Assembly (NCBI RefSeq): GCF_014656375.1
Contig: NZ_BNCH01000001.1
Location: forward strand, 372,001-436,000
Length of the DNA: 64,000 nt
From: Aliiroseovarius zhejiangensis
Lineage (GTDB): Bacteria; Pseudomonadota; Alphaproteobacteria; Rhodobacterales; Rhodobacteraceae
Direction of reading: 5' to 3'
The translations under genes and the position numbers were made by a program. Positions 1-8,820 of this stretch are shown one piece after another. The first letter of the stretch is position 1. Every line of letters begins with the position of its first letter. Below the pieces are notes generated by a model. The model was not told the DNA's origin and ran no database searches. It saw only the letters and a list, made by a program, of their open reading frames with translations.

Positions 1-95
1 CCGCCGGGGCTGTGAAAGGCTGATGAGCAGCCGGGCACGACATAATGCGCGGTCAAGCCATCCGGCCCTGAACCGAATGCCGCGGGATTTCCTGC

Positions 96-113
96 TGGGG
101 CGTCCGCGCCCCA
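96..113. promoter_or_regulatory. Short GC hairpin upstream of the catabolic cluster
   Basis: TGGGGCG and CGCCCCA form a perfect 7-bp stem with a TCCG loop about 33 bp before the first start codon. No T-run follows, so it is not a convincing intrinsic terminator. It could be an operator or the end of an upstream transcript. The rest of 1-146 shows no gene that I can support. Confidence 0.3.
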
Positions 114-146
114 CACAATCCCAACGTATTTGACAGGAGAGACAGA

Positions 147-2018
147 ATGAAAGGTTCCCGCCCCGAACAAGCGGTCCTGACCCGTGACACGGATATGAAG
201 AAAACCGACGATACCCGCCAGGTGATCGAAGCCATGGTGGACGGCCTGAATGACCACCGCATCAGTGATATCGGCGAGTTTTTCGCCGATGGGTTCCGCT
301 GGATGGGCAATCAAGGCTGCGGCACCAAGACGGGCCTGAAAGAGTTTCAGGACAACTGGCAGCGCCCGTTTCAAGCGGCGTTTTCGGACAAGGTCTGTAT
401 CGACGAAGCGCGGCTTTACATGGGCGAATGGGCGGCCGCCTTCGGTCGCCAGGAAGCCACCCATTCGGGTGAGTTTCTGGGCATCGCCCCCACCGGCAAG
501 CGGGTCGAGATCCGATATATGGATTTCTGGAAGGTCGTCGATGGCAAGATCGTCGACAACTGGGTGAATGTCGATTTCGCCCATGTGGCCGCGCAGCTGG
601 GCGTGGACCTGTTTGGCGGCGAAGGGTGGGAAGCATTTGACCGGGGCGAGCGTCAGCCCCCCGGCCCGAACAAGCGAGGAAGTGACATGACAATCGAATA
701 CCTGAAACGCGGCAAACCCGAAGCCGATCGCGCCGAGGATGATGCCAAGACCGCCTCGGTTGTCGCCGCGACCCTGAAAGACATCGAAACCCGCGGCGAT
801 GCCGCCGTGCGCGATTTGGCGGTAAAGTTCGACGGCTATGACCGCGACAGCTATCGCCTGACGCCGGGTGAGATCGACGCGCTGATCGCCAAGGTCAGCC
901 CGCGCGAGCTGGACGACATCAAATTCGCACAGGCTCAGGTCACGAATTTCGCGCAGGCGCAGCGCGACAGCATGCTGGACGTCGAGGTCGAGACCCTGCC
1001 GGGCGTCATCCTGGGTCACAAGAACATCCCGGTACAGTCGGTCGGCTGCTATGTGCCGGGCGGCAAGTTCCCGATGGTCGCCTCGGCGCATATGTCGGTG
1101 GCCACCGCCAAGGTCGCGGGCGTGCCGCGCATCATCGCCTGCACCCCGCCCTTCAACGGTGAACCCAACCCCGCCGTGATCGCGGCGATGCATCTGGGTG
1201 GCGCGGATGAAATCTATGTTCTGGGCGGTATTCAGGCCGTGGGCGCGATGGCGCTTGGCACGGAAACCATCGACCCCGTACACCTGCTGGTCGGCCCCGG
1301 CAACGCGTTCGTGGCCGAGGCCAAACGGCAGCTTTTCGGCCGTGTCGGCATCGACCTGTTCGCAGGCCCGACCGAGACGATGGTGATTGCTGACGACACC
1401 GCCGCCGACGCCGAGCTGTGCGCCACCGACCTGCTGGGTCAGGCCGAGCACGGCTATAACAGCCCCTGCGTGCTGCTGACGAACTCGCGCAAGCTGGCCG
1501 AAGACACGATGGTCGAGATCGACCGCCTTCTTAAGATCCTGCCCACCGCCGGCACCGCGAAAGTGTCGTGGGAGGATTATGGCGAGGTCATTGTCTGCGA
1601 CACCTATGAAGAAATGCTGAAGGTCGCCGATGACATCGCGTCCGAGCACGTGCAGGTGATGACCGACCGCGACGACTGGTTCCTTGAGAACATGACCTGC
1701 TATGGCGCGCTGTTCCTTGGGCCGCGCACCAACGTGGCCAATGGCGACAAGGTGATCGGCACCAACCACACGCTGCCCACCAAGAAAGCGGGGCGTTACA
1801 CCGGCGGGCTATGGGTGGGCAAGTACCTGAAAACACACAGCTATCAGAAGGTCACAACAGACGAGGCCGCAGCAATGATCGGGGAGTATGGATCGCGCCT
1901 GTGCATGTTGGAAGGCTTCGTCGGCCACGCCGAACAATGCAACATCCGCGTGCGCCGTTATGGCGGCGTGAATGTCCCCTATGGCGAAGGTGCGCCTTAT
2001 CGCGACGCAGCAGAGTAG
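147..2018 (+). CDS. SnoaL-like domain fused to histidinol-dehydrogenase-family (HpsN-like) enzyme
   Basis: 623 aa. Residues about 15-160 are an NTF2/SnoaL-like fold. Residues 181-623 are a complete histidinol-dehydrogenase-family protein, an NAD-dependent zinc enzyme that oxidises an alcohol in two steps to a carboxylate. The family's zinc ligands appear as Gln432 and His435 (GQAEHG), Asp534 (NGDK) and His594 (GHAEQ); Glu500-His501 match the catalytic pair. The body resembles HpsN (sulfopropanediol dehydrogenase) more than biosynthetic HisD, but no hpsO or hpsP lies nearby, so I give no symbol. The start at 147 follows AGGAGA. Met181 (base 687) follows GAGGAAG and is where stand-alone relatives begin, so a separate dehydrogenase may also be made. 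The N-terminal domain is clearly related to the C-terminal half of the next gene. Confidence 0.85.
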   Translation: MKGSRPEQAVLTRDTDMKKTDDTRQVIEAMVDGLNDHRISDIGEFFADGFRWMGNQGCGTKTGLKEFQDNWQRPFQAAFSDKVCIDEARLYMGEWAAAFGRQEATHSGEFLGIAPTGKRVEIRYMDFWKVVDGKIVDNWVNVDFAHVAAQLGVDLFGGEGWEAFDRGERQPPGPNKRGSDMTIEYLKRGKPEADRAEDDAKTASVVAATLKDIETRGDAAVRDLAVKFDGYDRDSYRLTPGEIDALIAKVSPRELDDIKFAQAQVTNFAQAQRDSMLDVEVETLPGVILGHKNIPVQSVGCYVPGGKFPMVASAHMSVATAKVAGVPRIIACTPPFNGEPNPAVIAAMHLGGADEIYVLGGIQAVGAMALGTETIDPVHLLVGPGNAFVAEAKRQLFGRVGIDLFAGPTETMVIADDTAADAELCATDLLGQAEHGYNSPCVLLTNSRKLAEDTMVEIDRLLKILPTAGTAKVSWEDYGEVIVCDTYEEMLKVADDIASEHVQVMTDRDDWFLENMTCYGALFLGPRTNVANGDKVIGTNHTLPTKKAGRYTGGLWVGKYLKTHSYQKVTTDEAAAMIGEYGSRLCMLEGFVGHAEQCNIRVRRYGGVNVPYGEGAPYRDAAE

Positions 2019-2073
2019 CAACAACGAGCGGGGATTGTGACACGACACCCCGCCAACACATGAGACAACAAAA

Positions 2074-3123
2074 ATGGATGTGCAGACCAAGAACAAAGCA
2101 CTGATCGCGCCCGTTCGGGCCGCGATGTATGATTTTGACGAGGCGATGGTGCGCAAGGCGCTAGCAGATGTAACGGCACCTGATGCAGTGTTTCACCTGT
2201 GTTTCCCCTTTGGTGACAGCATCGGGGCGGATGCGTTCTATGACACAGCCTATCGCGACCTGCTGGACGCCTGGCCGGATCTGGAGCGGCGCGATTACAT
2301 CGTCGTGGCCGGGCCGGATCAGGATGGGGCGGAATGGGTTGGCTGCGGTGGCTACTACACCGGCTCGTTCGAGGCCCCGTGGCTGGACATCCCCCCCACC
2401 GGCCATCAGGTGCACATGCGGTTTCACGAGTTCTTCCGCATCGAAAATGACAAGATCGTCGAGTTTCAGGCGCTGTGGGACATTCCCGAGGTCATGATGC
2501 AGGCCAATGCCTGGCCGCTGGCGCCCTCGCTTGGGCGCGAATGGCATGTGCCGGGCCCGGCCACCTGTGATGGCATCGTCCCCGGCCCCTATGACATGGA
2601 AAAAAGCACCGCCTCGCGCCAGCACATCATCGACATGCTGGACCATATGAAGCGTCACCCCAGCCAGGGCGGCCCCGAAGTGATGGAGATGGACAGGTTC
2701 TGGCACGACAAGATGAGCTGGTATGGCCCTTCCGGCATCGGCACAGGGCGCGGTATTCGTGGGTTTCGCAACTGGCACCAGATCCCGTTTCTGGCGGGTA
2801 TGCCGGATCGCGGGCAGTATGTGGATAAAATCGACTATCACTTCTTCGGCGATGGCGACTATGCCGCGGTCACAGGCTGGCCCGACATGATCCAGACCGT
2901 GACCCATGGCGGCTGGCTGGGGATTGCGCCTGCGGGCAAGAAGATCACCATGCGCAGCCTTGATTTCTGGCGCATTGAAAACGGCAAGATCCGTGAAAAC
3001 TGGGTGTTGGTCGATCTGCTGGACGCGTATGACCAATTGGGTGTGGACGTGTTTGCGCGTCTGCGGGAATTCAACAAGGTGCGCCATATGGAACGCCTGA
3101 ACATACCTGATGGAATGAGCTGA
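2074..3123 (+). CDS. Protein with two SnoaL-like domains
   Basis: 349 aa, built of two NTF2/SnoaL-like domains (about residues 10-150 and 190-340) joined by a short linker. The C-terminal domain matches the N-terminal domain of the preceding fusion around GIAPAGKKITMRSLDFW and QLGVDVF, which indicates duplication within the cluster. SnoaL-like folds serve as cyclases, isomerases, dehydratases or binding proteins; the active chemistry here cannot be read from sequence. It starts 56 bp after the dehydrogenase fusion with only a weak ribosome-binding site. Its TGA overlaps the ATG of the SDR gene by one base (TGATG), so the two are probably translated together. No signal peptide; cytoplasmic. 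Confidence 0.82.
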   Translation: MDVQTKNKALIAPVRAAMYDFDEAMVRKALADVTAPDAVFHLCFPFGDSIGADAFYDTAYRDLLDAWPDLERRDYIVVAGPDQDGAEWVGCGGYYTGSFEAPWLDIPPTGHQVHMRFHEFFRIENDKIVEFQALWDIPEVMMQANAWPLAPSLGREWHVPGPATCDGIVPGPYDMEKSTASRQHIIDMLDHMKRHPSQGGPEVMEMDRFWHDKMSWYGPSGIGTGRGIRGFRNWHQIPFLAGMPDRGQYVDKIDYHFFGDGDYAAVTGWPDMIQTVTHGGWLGIAPAGKKITMRSLDFWRIENGKIRENWVLVDLLDAYDQLGVDVFARLREFNKVRHMERLNIPDGMS

Positions 3124-3890
3124 TGACCGGACTGCCCAAAACCCCTTCGTTTAGACTGGATGGCAAGCGTGCGCTTGTGGCCGGGGCCAGTTCCGGCATC
3201 GGTCTGGCCTGTGCGGCAGCTCTGGGCGAGGCGGGGGCCGAAGTGACCTTGGCAGCCCGCCGCGCCGATGCGTTGGAGGCTTTGGTCAGTGACATGACAG
3301 CCGCGGGCATGTCCGCCAGCGCGTTGCCTTTGGATGTGGCAGATATTGCAGGCACGCAGGCCGCGATTGCCGAGAACGGGCCGTTTGACGTGCTGGTGAA
3401 CTCGGCCGGTCTGGCGCGTCACAGCCCGGCCAGTGAAACGACAGAAAAGGATTTCGACGCCGTTTCGGACCTGAACATCAAAGGAGCATACTTCCTGACG
3501 CAGGCCGTCGCCAAAGGGCTGATTGCAGCCGGAAAACCCGGCAGCCTGATCAACATCTCATCGCAAATGGCCCATGTGGGTGGGCTGGATCGCGCCGTCT
3601 ATTGCGCGACCAAACACGCGGTGGAAGGTTTCACCAAGTCTATGGCGATCGAATGGGGCAAGGCGGGGATCCGCGTCAACACGATCTGCCCGACCTTCAT
3701 CCTGACCGACCTGACGCGATCCACCTTCGACCAACCCGACAAACGCGCCTGGATCGAGGACAAGATCAAGCTGGGCCGCGTGGGCGAGGTCGAGGATATC
3801 ATGGGCGCTGTGCAATTCTTGGCCTCGGACGCGTCCAGCCTTGTCACCGGTACGGCCTTGATGATTGACGGCGGGTGGACGGCGGAATGA
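3123..3890 (+). CDS. Short-chain dehydrogenase/reductase (SDR)
   Basis: 255 aa, the usual length of a classical SDR. The cofactor motif GASSGIG is at 21-27, NSAG at 93-96, Asn118 and Ser146/147 are in place, and the catalytic YCATK has Tyr160 and Lys164. The C-terminal GTALMIDGGWTAE is typical of the 3-oxoacyl-ACP-reductase-like subfamily. It should oxidise or reduce a secondary alcohol or ketone with NAD(P). The end of beta2 (AARR) gives no decisive cofactor preference, although the arginines would suit NADP. It overlaps the previous stop by one base and the LacI regulator by four (ATGA). The context suggests an intermediate of the cluster's pathway; the substrate is unknown. Confidence 0.92.
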   Translation: MTGLPKTPSFRLDGKRALVAGASSGIGLACAAALGEAGAEVTLAARRADALEALVSDMTAAGMSASALPLDVADIAGTQAAIAENGPFDVLVNSAGLARHSPASETTEKDFDAVSDLNIKGAYFLTQAVAKGLIAAGKPGSLINISSQMAHVGGLDRAVYCATKHAVEGFTKSMAIEWGKAGIRVNTICPTFILTDLTRSTFDQPDKRAWIEDKIKLGRVGEVEDIMGAVQFLASDASSLVTGTALMIDGGWTAE

Positions 3891-4903
3891 GCAAAGTGAC
3901 CTCAGCCCAAGTCGCCGAACGCGCAGGCGTCAGCCAGTCGGCAGTCAGCCGGGTGTTCACGCCGGGTGCGTCGGCGTCGAAGCGCACGGTCGAGAAGGTC
4001 AGGAAAGCCGCCGAAGAACTGGGCTATCGCCCCAACTCGCTGGCGCGCGCGATGGTGTCGGGCAAAAGCCGGATCATCGGGCTGGTCGTGGCCTATCTGG
4101 AAAACCACTTTTACCCCGAGGCTTTGGAAAAACTGTCCAATGCGTTGCAGGAACAGGGCTATCACATCCTGATTTTCATGGCCTCCAGCACATCGGGCGA
4201 CATTGAAAGCGTCGTTGATGAAATTCTGGATTATCAGGTGGATGGGATCATCACCGCCTCGGTCGCCATGTCGTCTGATCTGACCGCACGCTGCCGCAAA
4301 GCCGGTGTGCCGATCGTCATGTTCAACCGCTCTCAGGACGGGCCGAACCTGTCCTCGGTCGCGTCGAACAATTTTGCGGGTGGACGCAAGGTGGCCGAGT
4401 TCCTGCTTGCGGGCGGCCACAGGAAGATCGGCTATATCGCGGGCTGGGAAGGGGCGTCGACCCAACGCGACCGCGAAGCGGGTTTCCTTGCCGGGTTGGC
4501 AACGGGCGGACAGTCCTTGCACAGCCGGGCCATCGGCGATTTTCATGCCGACCGCGCTGCCGATGCCGCGCGGCACATGTTCTCGGCCAAAGACCGGCCC
4601 GACGCGGTGTTCGTCTGCAATGATCACATGGCCTTCGCGGTGATGGATGTGTTGCGCTCGGAACTGGGACTGTCGGTGCCGGGCGATGTCTCGGTCATCG
4701 GCTATGACGACGTGCCGATTGCCGCCTGGCCCGCCTATGACCTGACCACGGTGCGCCAGCCTGCCAACCGCATGGTGGCGGAAACTGTTGAGCTATTGCT
4801 GGGTGAAATCGACGGCACCGGGCGCGGCCCGCAGAAAATTGAAATTGATGGGCCGCTTGTCGTGCGCGGCTCGGCCCGTATCCCGGAAGGATGGAGCACA
4901 TGA
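3887..4903 (+). CDS. LacI-family transcriptional regulator
   Basis: 338 aa. An N-terminal LacI helix-turn-helix (about 4-24, VTSAQVAERAGVSQSAVSRV) with hinge (YRPNSLARAMVSGKS) is followed by a periplasmic-binding-protein-like effector domain. I chose ATG 3887, which overlaps the SDR stop as ATGA; an in-frame GTG at 3875 adds only four residues. Members of this family usually repress sugar or small-molecule catabolic genes and release DNA on binding an inducer. Lying inside the operon, it most likely controls these genes and itself. An imperfect 21-bp dyad at 5874-5894 is a candidate operator. Confidence 0.93.
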   Translation: MSKVTSAQVAERAGVSQSAVSRVFTPGASASKRTVEKVRKAAEELGYRPNSLARAMVSGKSRIIGLVVAYLENHFYPEALEKLSNALQEQGYHILIFMASSTSGDIESVVDEILDYQVDGIITASVAMSSDLTARCRKAGVPIVMFNRSQDGPNLSSVASNNFAGGRKVAEFLLAGGHRKIGYIAGWEGASTQRDREAGFLAGLATGGQSLHSRAIGDFHADRAADAARHMFSAKDRPDAVFVCNDHMAFAVMDVLRSELGLSVPGDVSVIGYDDVPIAAWPAYDLTTVRQPANRMVAETVELLLGEIDGTGRGPQKIEIDGPLVVRGSARIPEGWST

Positions 4904-5874
4904 AGGGTTTTGACCCCAAGTTCAAGGATTTCCCCGACTATATCATCGGTATCACCAAGGAAATCTGGGAAGATCGCGGTATTGCAACACTGCATGATTA
5001 CTATGCGCCCGATATCGTCGTGCGCTCACCCGCCTCGGTCGTGGTGGGCAATAAGGATGTGATCGGGGCGACCATGGCCACGCTGGCAGAGTTTCCTGAC
5101 CGCACCCTGCTGGGCGAGGATGTGATCTGGTCGGGCACGCCGGAAGAGGGAATGCTGTCCTCGCACCGGTTGTTTTCGACCGCGACGCATCTTGGCGATG
5201 GGGTTTACGGCAAGGCGACGGGCAACAAGTTGGCCTATCGCATCATCGCAGACTGTCATGCGATCAACAACCAGATCAACGATGAATGGTTGATCCGGGA
5301 TCAGGGCGCCATCGTGCGTCAGATGGGGTGGGAGCCGAAGGACTATGCCCGCTATCTGATCGTGCGCGAGGGCGGGCCGGAGCAATGCGTGCAGCCGCTC
5401 ACCCCTGCCAATGACAAACCCGGCCCCTATAAGGGCACCGGCAATGACAATGAATGGGGTCAGAAATACGCTGATATTGTGACCCGGATCATGAATGCCG
5501 ACATGACAGCGATTGAATCCGAGTATGACCGCGCGGTGCAGTCTGAATATCCCGGCGGCGCCACGGGCCACAGTTGGGGGCCGGTTGACCGGTTCTGGAT
5601 GGGGCTGCGCGCGTCCTTCCCGAACGCCACATTCACCATCCACCACCAGATCGGGCGCGATGATCCGATGATGCCGCCCCGCGCCGCGCTGCGCTGGACG
5701 CTGCATGGCAAGCATGACGGTTGGGGCGTGTTTGGCGTGCCAACCGGGGCCGAGGTCTTTGTGCTGGGCGCCAGCCATGCCGAATTCGGGCCGTGGGGCT
5801 TGCGGCGCGAGTTTACGTTGTTCGATGAAACCGCGATCTGGAAACAAATCCTGCTTCAAACAGGCGAGCTCTGA
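4900..5874 (+). CDS. Second double SnoaL-like (NTF2-fold) protein
   Basis: 324 aa from ATG 4900, which overlaps the LacI stop (ATGA) with AAGGA eight bases upstream; ATG 4891 sits directly against that motif and is less likely. Two NTF2/SnoaL-like halves are visible (about 10-150 and 185-310), separated by a proline/glycine-rich linker. Overall similarity to the other double SnoaL protein of the cluster is low, so this is not a recent copy. No signal peptide. Its function is unknown; a lyase, isomerase or hydrolase role for the pathway is inference only. Confidence 0.78.
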   Translation: MKGFDPKFKDFPDYIIGITKEIWEDRGIATLHDYYAPDIVVRSPASVVVGNKDVIGATMATLAEFPDRTLLGEDVIWSGTPEEGMLSSHRLFSTATHLGDGVYGKATGNKLAYRIIADCHAINNQINDEWLIRDQGAIVRQMGWEPKDYARYLIVREGGPEQCVQPLTPANDKPGPYKGTGNDNEWGQKYADIVTRIMNADMTAIESEYDRAVQSEYPGGATGHSWGPVDRFWMGLRASFPNATFTIHHQIGRDDPMMPPRAALRWTLHGKHDGWGVFGVPTGAEVFVLGASHAEFGPWGLRREFTLFDETAIWKQILLQTGEL

Positions 5875-5894
5875 TGTCCAACGGCGTCCGACAT
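5874..5894. promoter_or_regulatory. Imperfect 21-bp dyad, candidate LacI-type operator
   Basis: Around a central G, 16 of 20 positions are symmetric: ATGTC and GACAT outside, ACG and CGT inside. It begins at the stop codon of the upstream gene and precedes the bicupin transcription block. Odd-length pseudo-palindromes of about 21 bp suit LacI-family proteins, and such a regulator is encoded just upstream. This is inference. Confidence 0.3.
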
Positions 5895-5979
5895 ATGGGT
5901 GTCAGTCAGGCCGCGCGCCGGTTTCATTGCTTCCTTGCCTCGCGCCGAGCACGGCGGCTGAACAATCGCCCGCCCGGCA

Positions 5980-6006
5980 TTTGGGTTTGATCCATTCTGA
6001 CCCAAA
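5980..6006. promoter_or_regulatory. Inverted repeat before the bicupin gene
   Basis: TTTGGGT and ACCCAAA are perfect 7-bp arms with a 13-bp spacer, ending just before the AGGAGA ribosome-binding site of the next gene. It could be a regulator site or a 5'UTR hairpin. The 150-bp gap 5875-6024 is the only sizeable break in the cluster, so a promoter here is plausible. Confidence 0.3.
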
Positions 6007-6024
6007 CCAATAGGAGACAGACCA

Positions 6025-6987
6025 ATGAGCACCATCCAAGACCGCATCGTTCGCTATGGCGACCTGAAGCCCTGCAAAACTGCTTTCATCGACGCCCATA
6101 CGCCGGGCTCGGACCAGAAGGAAAACTTCACCATCATCGGCGGGGGCGTCAGCGAAAGCCCCGACCAGCACGTGCATATCACCGACCAGATCGGCTTCAA
6201 CATCGGCGCGGCGGGGCAACCGCCGAAATGCCGCAACTCTCTGCACAGCCACACCACCGCCGAGGTGTTTTTCGTCCTCAAAGGCCGCTGGCGGTTCTTT
6301 TGGGGCCGCTATGGCGACGCAGGGGAGTTTGTGGCCGAGGAAGGCGATATCTTCAACATCCCAACGGGCATCTTCCGCGGGTTTGAGAACATCGGCACCG
6401 ACTATGGCATGATCATGGCCGTGTTGGGCGGCGATGATGCGGGCGGCGGCGTAACATGGGCGCCGCAAGTGATCGAGGACGCTAAGGATCACGGGCTCGT
6501 GCTGGGTGACAACGGCGCGCTTTACGACACGAAAAAGGGGCAAAGCCTACCCGATGGTGTGAAACCCATGCCGCTTTTGACCGAGGAACATTTGAAAGCC
6601 TTCCCCGAGGTGCCGGTTGAGAATGTCGTGCGGGATTATGTGGCGCGGTATTGGGATTTGATGGCGCTGGCAGGCAAGAAACCTGCGAAGGTCATTGGTG
6701 AAGACGCCTTGCTGCGTGACAAGCCGGGGTTCGAAGTTGATTTCCTGACCCGTGGCTCGATTCCCGACGAGATGCACAGCCATGACAAGCCAACCGTTCT
6801 GATGCCCATGCGGGGTCACTGGAAGCTGCGCTATGATGGCGGGGAAACCGTGCTGAACCCCGGCGACACCTGCCTGATCAATCCGGGCGAGGCGCACGCG
6901 CTTGCGCCCTCGATGACGGGTGAGGCGAGCCTGTATCGCGTGCGCACCACTGACGATCCCGCTGGCCTGACCTGGACCGGCAAGTAA
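6025..6987 (+). CDS. Bicupin metal-binding protein
   Basis: 320 aa with two cupin barrels. The first has HSH (His74, His76) plus Glu80, followed by FVLKGRWRFFWG and GDIFNIPTGIFRGFEN. The second has HSH (His251, His253), then MPMRGHWKLRYDGG and GDTCLINPGEAHAL. Tandem cupins with both metal sites resemble the layout of gentisate-1,2-dioxygenase-like and oxalate-decarboxylase-like enzymes, but the specific signature of neither is evident. It starts after AGGAGA and lies 19 bp before the MetE-like gene. It is probably a metal-dependent oxygenase, isomerase or decarboxylase of the cluster. Confidence 0.82.
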   Translation: MSTIQDRIVRYGDLKPCKTAFIDAHTPGSDQKENFTIIGGGVSESPDQHVHITDQIGFNIGAAGQPPKCRNSLHSHTTAEVFFVLKGRWRFFWGRYGDAGEFVAEEGDIFNIPTGIFRGFENIGTDYGMIMAVLGGDDAGGGVTWAPQVIEDAKDHGLVLGDNGALYDTKKGQSLPDGVKPMPLLTEEHLKAFPEVPVENVVRDYVARYWDLMALAGKKPAKVIGEDALLRDKPGFEVDFLTRGSIPDEMHSHDKPTVLMPMRGHWKLRYDGGETVLNPGDTCLINPGEAHALAPSMTGEASLYRVRTTDDPAGLTWTGK

Positions 6988-7006
6988 GCAAACCGGAGGC
7001 GCCCAT

Positions 7007-8131
7007 ATGACGCATATCAAGACAACCCATGTGGGCTCTCTTCCCCGCAGTCAGGCGGTGGTGGATTTCATCTTCGCCCGCGAAAACGGCACGCCCTATA
7101 ATCCGGCAGAGTTTGACGCCTGCATGACGCAGGCTGTGTCCGACACCGTGCGCAAACAGGTGGAAGCCGGGATCGACATCGTGTCGGACGGCGAGACGTC
7201 CAAGATCTCGTATGCCACCTATGTCAAGGATCGCTATACCGGGTTTGACGGCGACAGCCCCCGCAATGCACCGGCGGACCTGAAGATGTTTCCCGGCTTT
7301 CTGAAGCGGCTGGCGGATGATGGCGGAACGCCTCATTACGCCCGCCCCATGTGCGTGGGCGAGGTGAAATCGAAAGGCCAGGGCGAGCTTGAGAAGGACA
7401 TCGCGAACCTGAAAGCAGCGATGGCCGAACACGGGGCCGAACGCGGTTTCATGAACGCCGCCAGCCCGGGTGTGATCTCTCTGTTCCTGCAAAACGACTA
7501 TTACAATACGCGCGAGGCGTATCTGGCCGCGCTGGCCGACGCGATGAAGGCGGAATACGAGACCATCGTGGCCTCGGGGTTGGATCTGCAACTGGATTGC
7601 CCGGATCTGGCCCTGTCACGCCACATGCTGTTCACCGACCTCAGCGATGACGCGTTCATCAAGGTCGCCAACATGCATGTCGAGGCATTGAACCACGCGC
7701 TGGCGGATGTGCCTGCCGACAAGGTGCGTGTGCATATCTGCTGGGGCAATTACGAAGGCCCGCATTGCTGCGATATTCCGATGGCCAAGATGTTCGACAC
7801 CTTAATGGCGACGAAATCGCGTTATGTGTTGTTTGAAACGTCGAACCCGCGTCATGGGCATGAATGGACGACGTTTCGCGACCGCAAAGCGGATATTCCC
7901 GAAGACAAGGTTCTGGTGCCCGGTGTGGTCGATACCACGACCAATTTCGTTGAACATCCCGAGCTTGTCGCCCAACGCATTCAGCGATTTACCGATATTG
8001 TCGGGGCAGATCGCGTGATCGCGGGCAGCGATTGCGGCTTTGGCACCTTTGCGGGCTTTGGCGCGGTGGACCCTGACATTGCTTATGCCAAACTGTCGGC
8101 TTTGGCCGAGGGGGCGGCGTTGGTCAAATGA
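7007..8131 (+). CDS. MetE-like (cobalamin-independent methionine synthase II family) zinc protein
   Basis: 374 aa, matching only the catalytic C-terminal barrel of MetE and the stand-alone COG0620 group. HVGSLPR (8-14) is the conserved N-terminal motif. Zinc ligands appear as His243 and Cys245 (HICWGNYEG), Glu277 (FETSN) and Cys343 (GSDCGFG). The zinc activates a thiolate. Relatives include core-MetE methyltransferases and epoxyalkane:coenzyme M transferases, which share the HxC...C site. Without the MetE N-terminal half, folate-dependent methionine synthesis is unlikely. Placed in a catabolic cluster, it may demethylate, or add a thiol to, a pathway intermediate (inference). RBS is GGAGG; the stop overlaps the hydrolase start (ATGA). 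Confidence 0.85.
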   Translation: MTHIKTTHVGSLPRSQAVVDFIFARENGTPYNPAEFDACMTQAVSDTVRKQVEAGIDIVSDGETSKISYATYVKDRYTGFDGDSPRNAPADLKMFPGFLKRLADDGGTPHYARPMCVGEVKSKGQGELEKDIANLKAAMAEHGAERGFMNAASPGVISLFLQNDYYNTREAYLAALADAMKAEYETIVASGLDLQLDCPDLALSRHMLFTDLSDDAFIKVANMHVEALNHALADVPADKVRVHICWGNYEGPHCCDIPMAKMFDTLMATKSRYVLFETSNPRHGHEWTTFRDRKADIPEDKVLVPGVVDTTTNFVEHPELVAQRIQRFTDIVGADRVIAGSDCGFGTFAGFGAVDPDIAYAKLSALAEGAALVK

Positions 8132-8820
8132 CGCCCCTTGTGCTGCTTCCCGGAATGATGTGCGATGCGCGGCTGTTTGCGCCGCAGTTTGCTGCGTTTT
8201 CGGGGCGGCGCATGGTGGTGTCTGCGCCCCTGACTGACCACGCCAGCATCAAGGGGTTGGCGCAGGCCGTGCTGGCCGATGCGCCGCCACGCTTTGCGCT
8301 GGCGGGCCTGTCGATGGGCGGGATCGTCGCGATGGAGGTGTTGCGTCAAGCCCCGGACCGGGTGGACCGCATCGCCCTTCTGGACACCAACCCGCTGGCC
8401 GAGGCGGACGCGGTCAAGGCGCGGCGCTTGCCACAAATGCAGAAGGTGCGCGAGGGCGAACTGGCCCGCGTCATGCGCGACGAAATGAAGCCAAATTACC
8501 TGAGCGATGGACCCCACCGTACCGAAATTCTTGACCTGTGCATGGAGATGGCGCTGGACCTTGGGCCGCATGTGTTTTTGACACAGTCGCGCGCCTTGAT
8601 GGACCGCCCCGAACAGAGTGAAACCTTGCGGGCGGCGCAGCTTCCGGCGCTGGTTCTGTGCGGGCGGGATGACACTTTGTGTTCCGTTTCCCGCCATGAA
8701 CTGATGGCCGATCTGATTCCGGGTGCCCGGTTGGAGATCATCGAGAATGCGGGGCATCTGCCCACTCTGGAACACCCTGAACAAACCAATGCGGCGCTCA
8801 TGCGCTGGCTGGAGGATTAA
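8128..8820 (+). CDS. Alpha/beta hydrolase, cluster copy
   Basis: 230 aa with a standard alpha/beta hydrolase core: LLPGMMCDARLF near the N-terminus (oxyanion region), nucleophile Ser62 in GLSMGG, a candidate acid in GRDDT and His210 in NAGHLP. It is likely an esterase or C-C hydrolase acting on a pathway intermediate. It overlaps the MetE-like gene by four bases and abuts the RraA gene. A clear paralogue lies at 39373-40086 on the other strand, sharing PGMMCDAR and PPRFALAGLSMGGIVAME. No signal peptide. Confidence 0.9.
   Translation: MTPLVLLPGMMCDARLFAPQFAAFSGRRMVVSAPLTDHASIKGLAQAVLADAPPRFALAGLSMGGIVAMEVLRQAPDRVDRIALLDTNPLAEADAVKARRLPQMQKVREGELARVMRDEMKPNYLSDGPHRTEILDLCMEMALDLGPHVFLTQSRALMDRPEQSETLRAAQLPALVLCGRDDTLCSVSRHELMADLIPGARLEIIENAGHLPTLEHPEQTNAALMRWLED

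Noticed and set aside
147-2018. Assignment of the dehydrogenase as HpsN (DHPS degradation) or HisD (histidine synthesis)
   Set aside because: The sequence resembles HpsN, but the hps partner genes are absent from the window and the neighbours differ. HisD would be expected with his genes. I kept the family name only.
2161-3087. 308-codon minus frame opposite the double SnoaL gene
   Set aside because: No RBS, no domain; the plus-strand gene is supported by similarity within the cluster.
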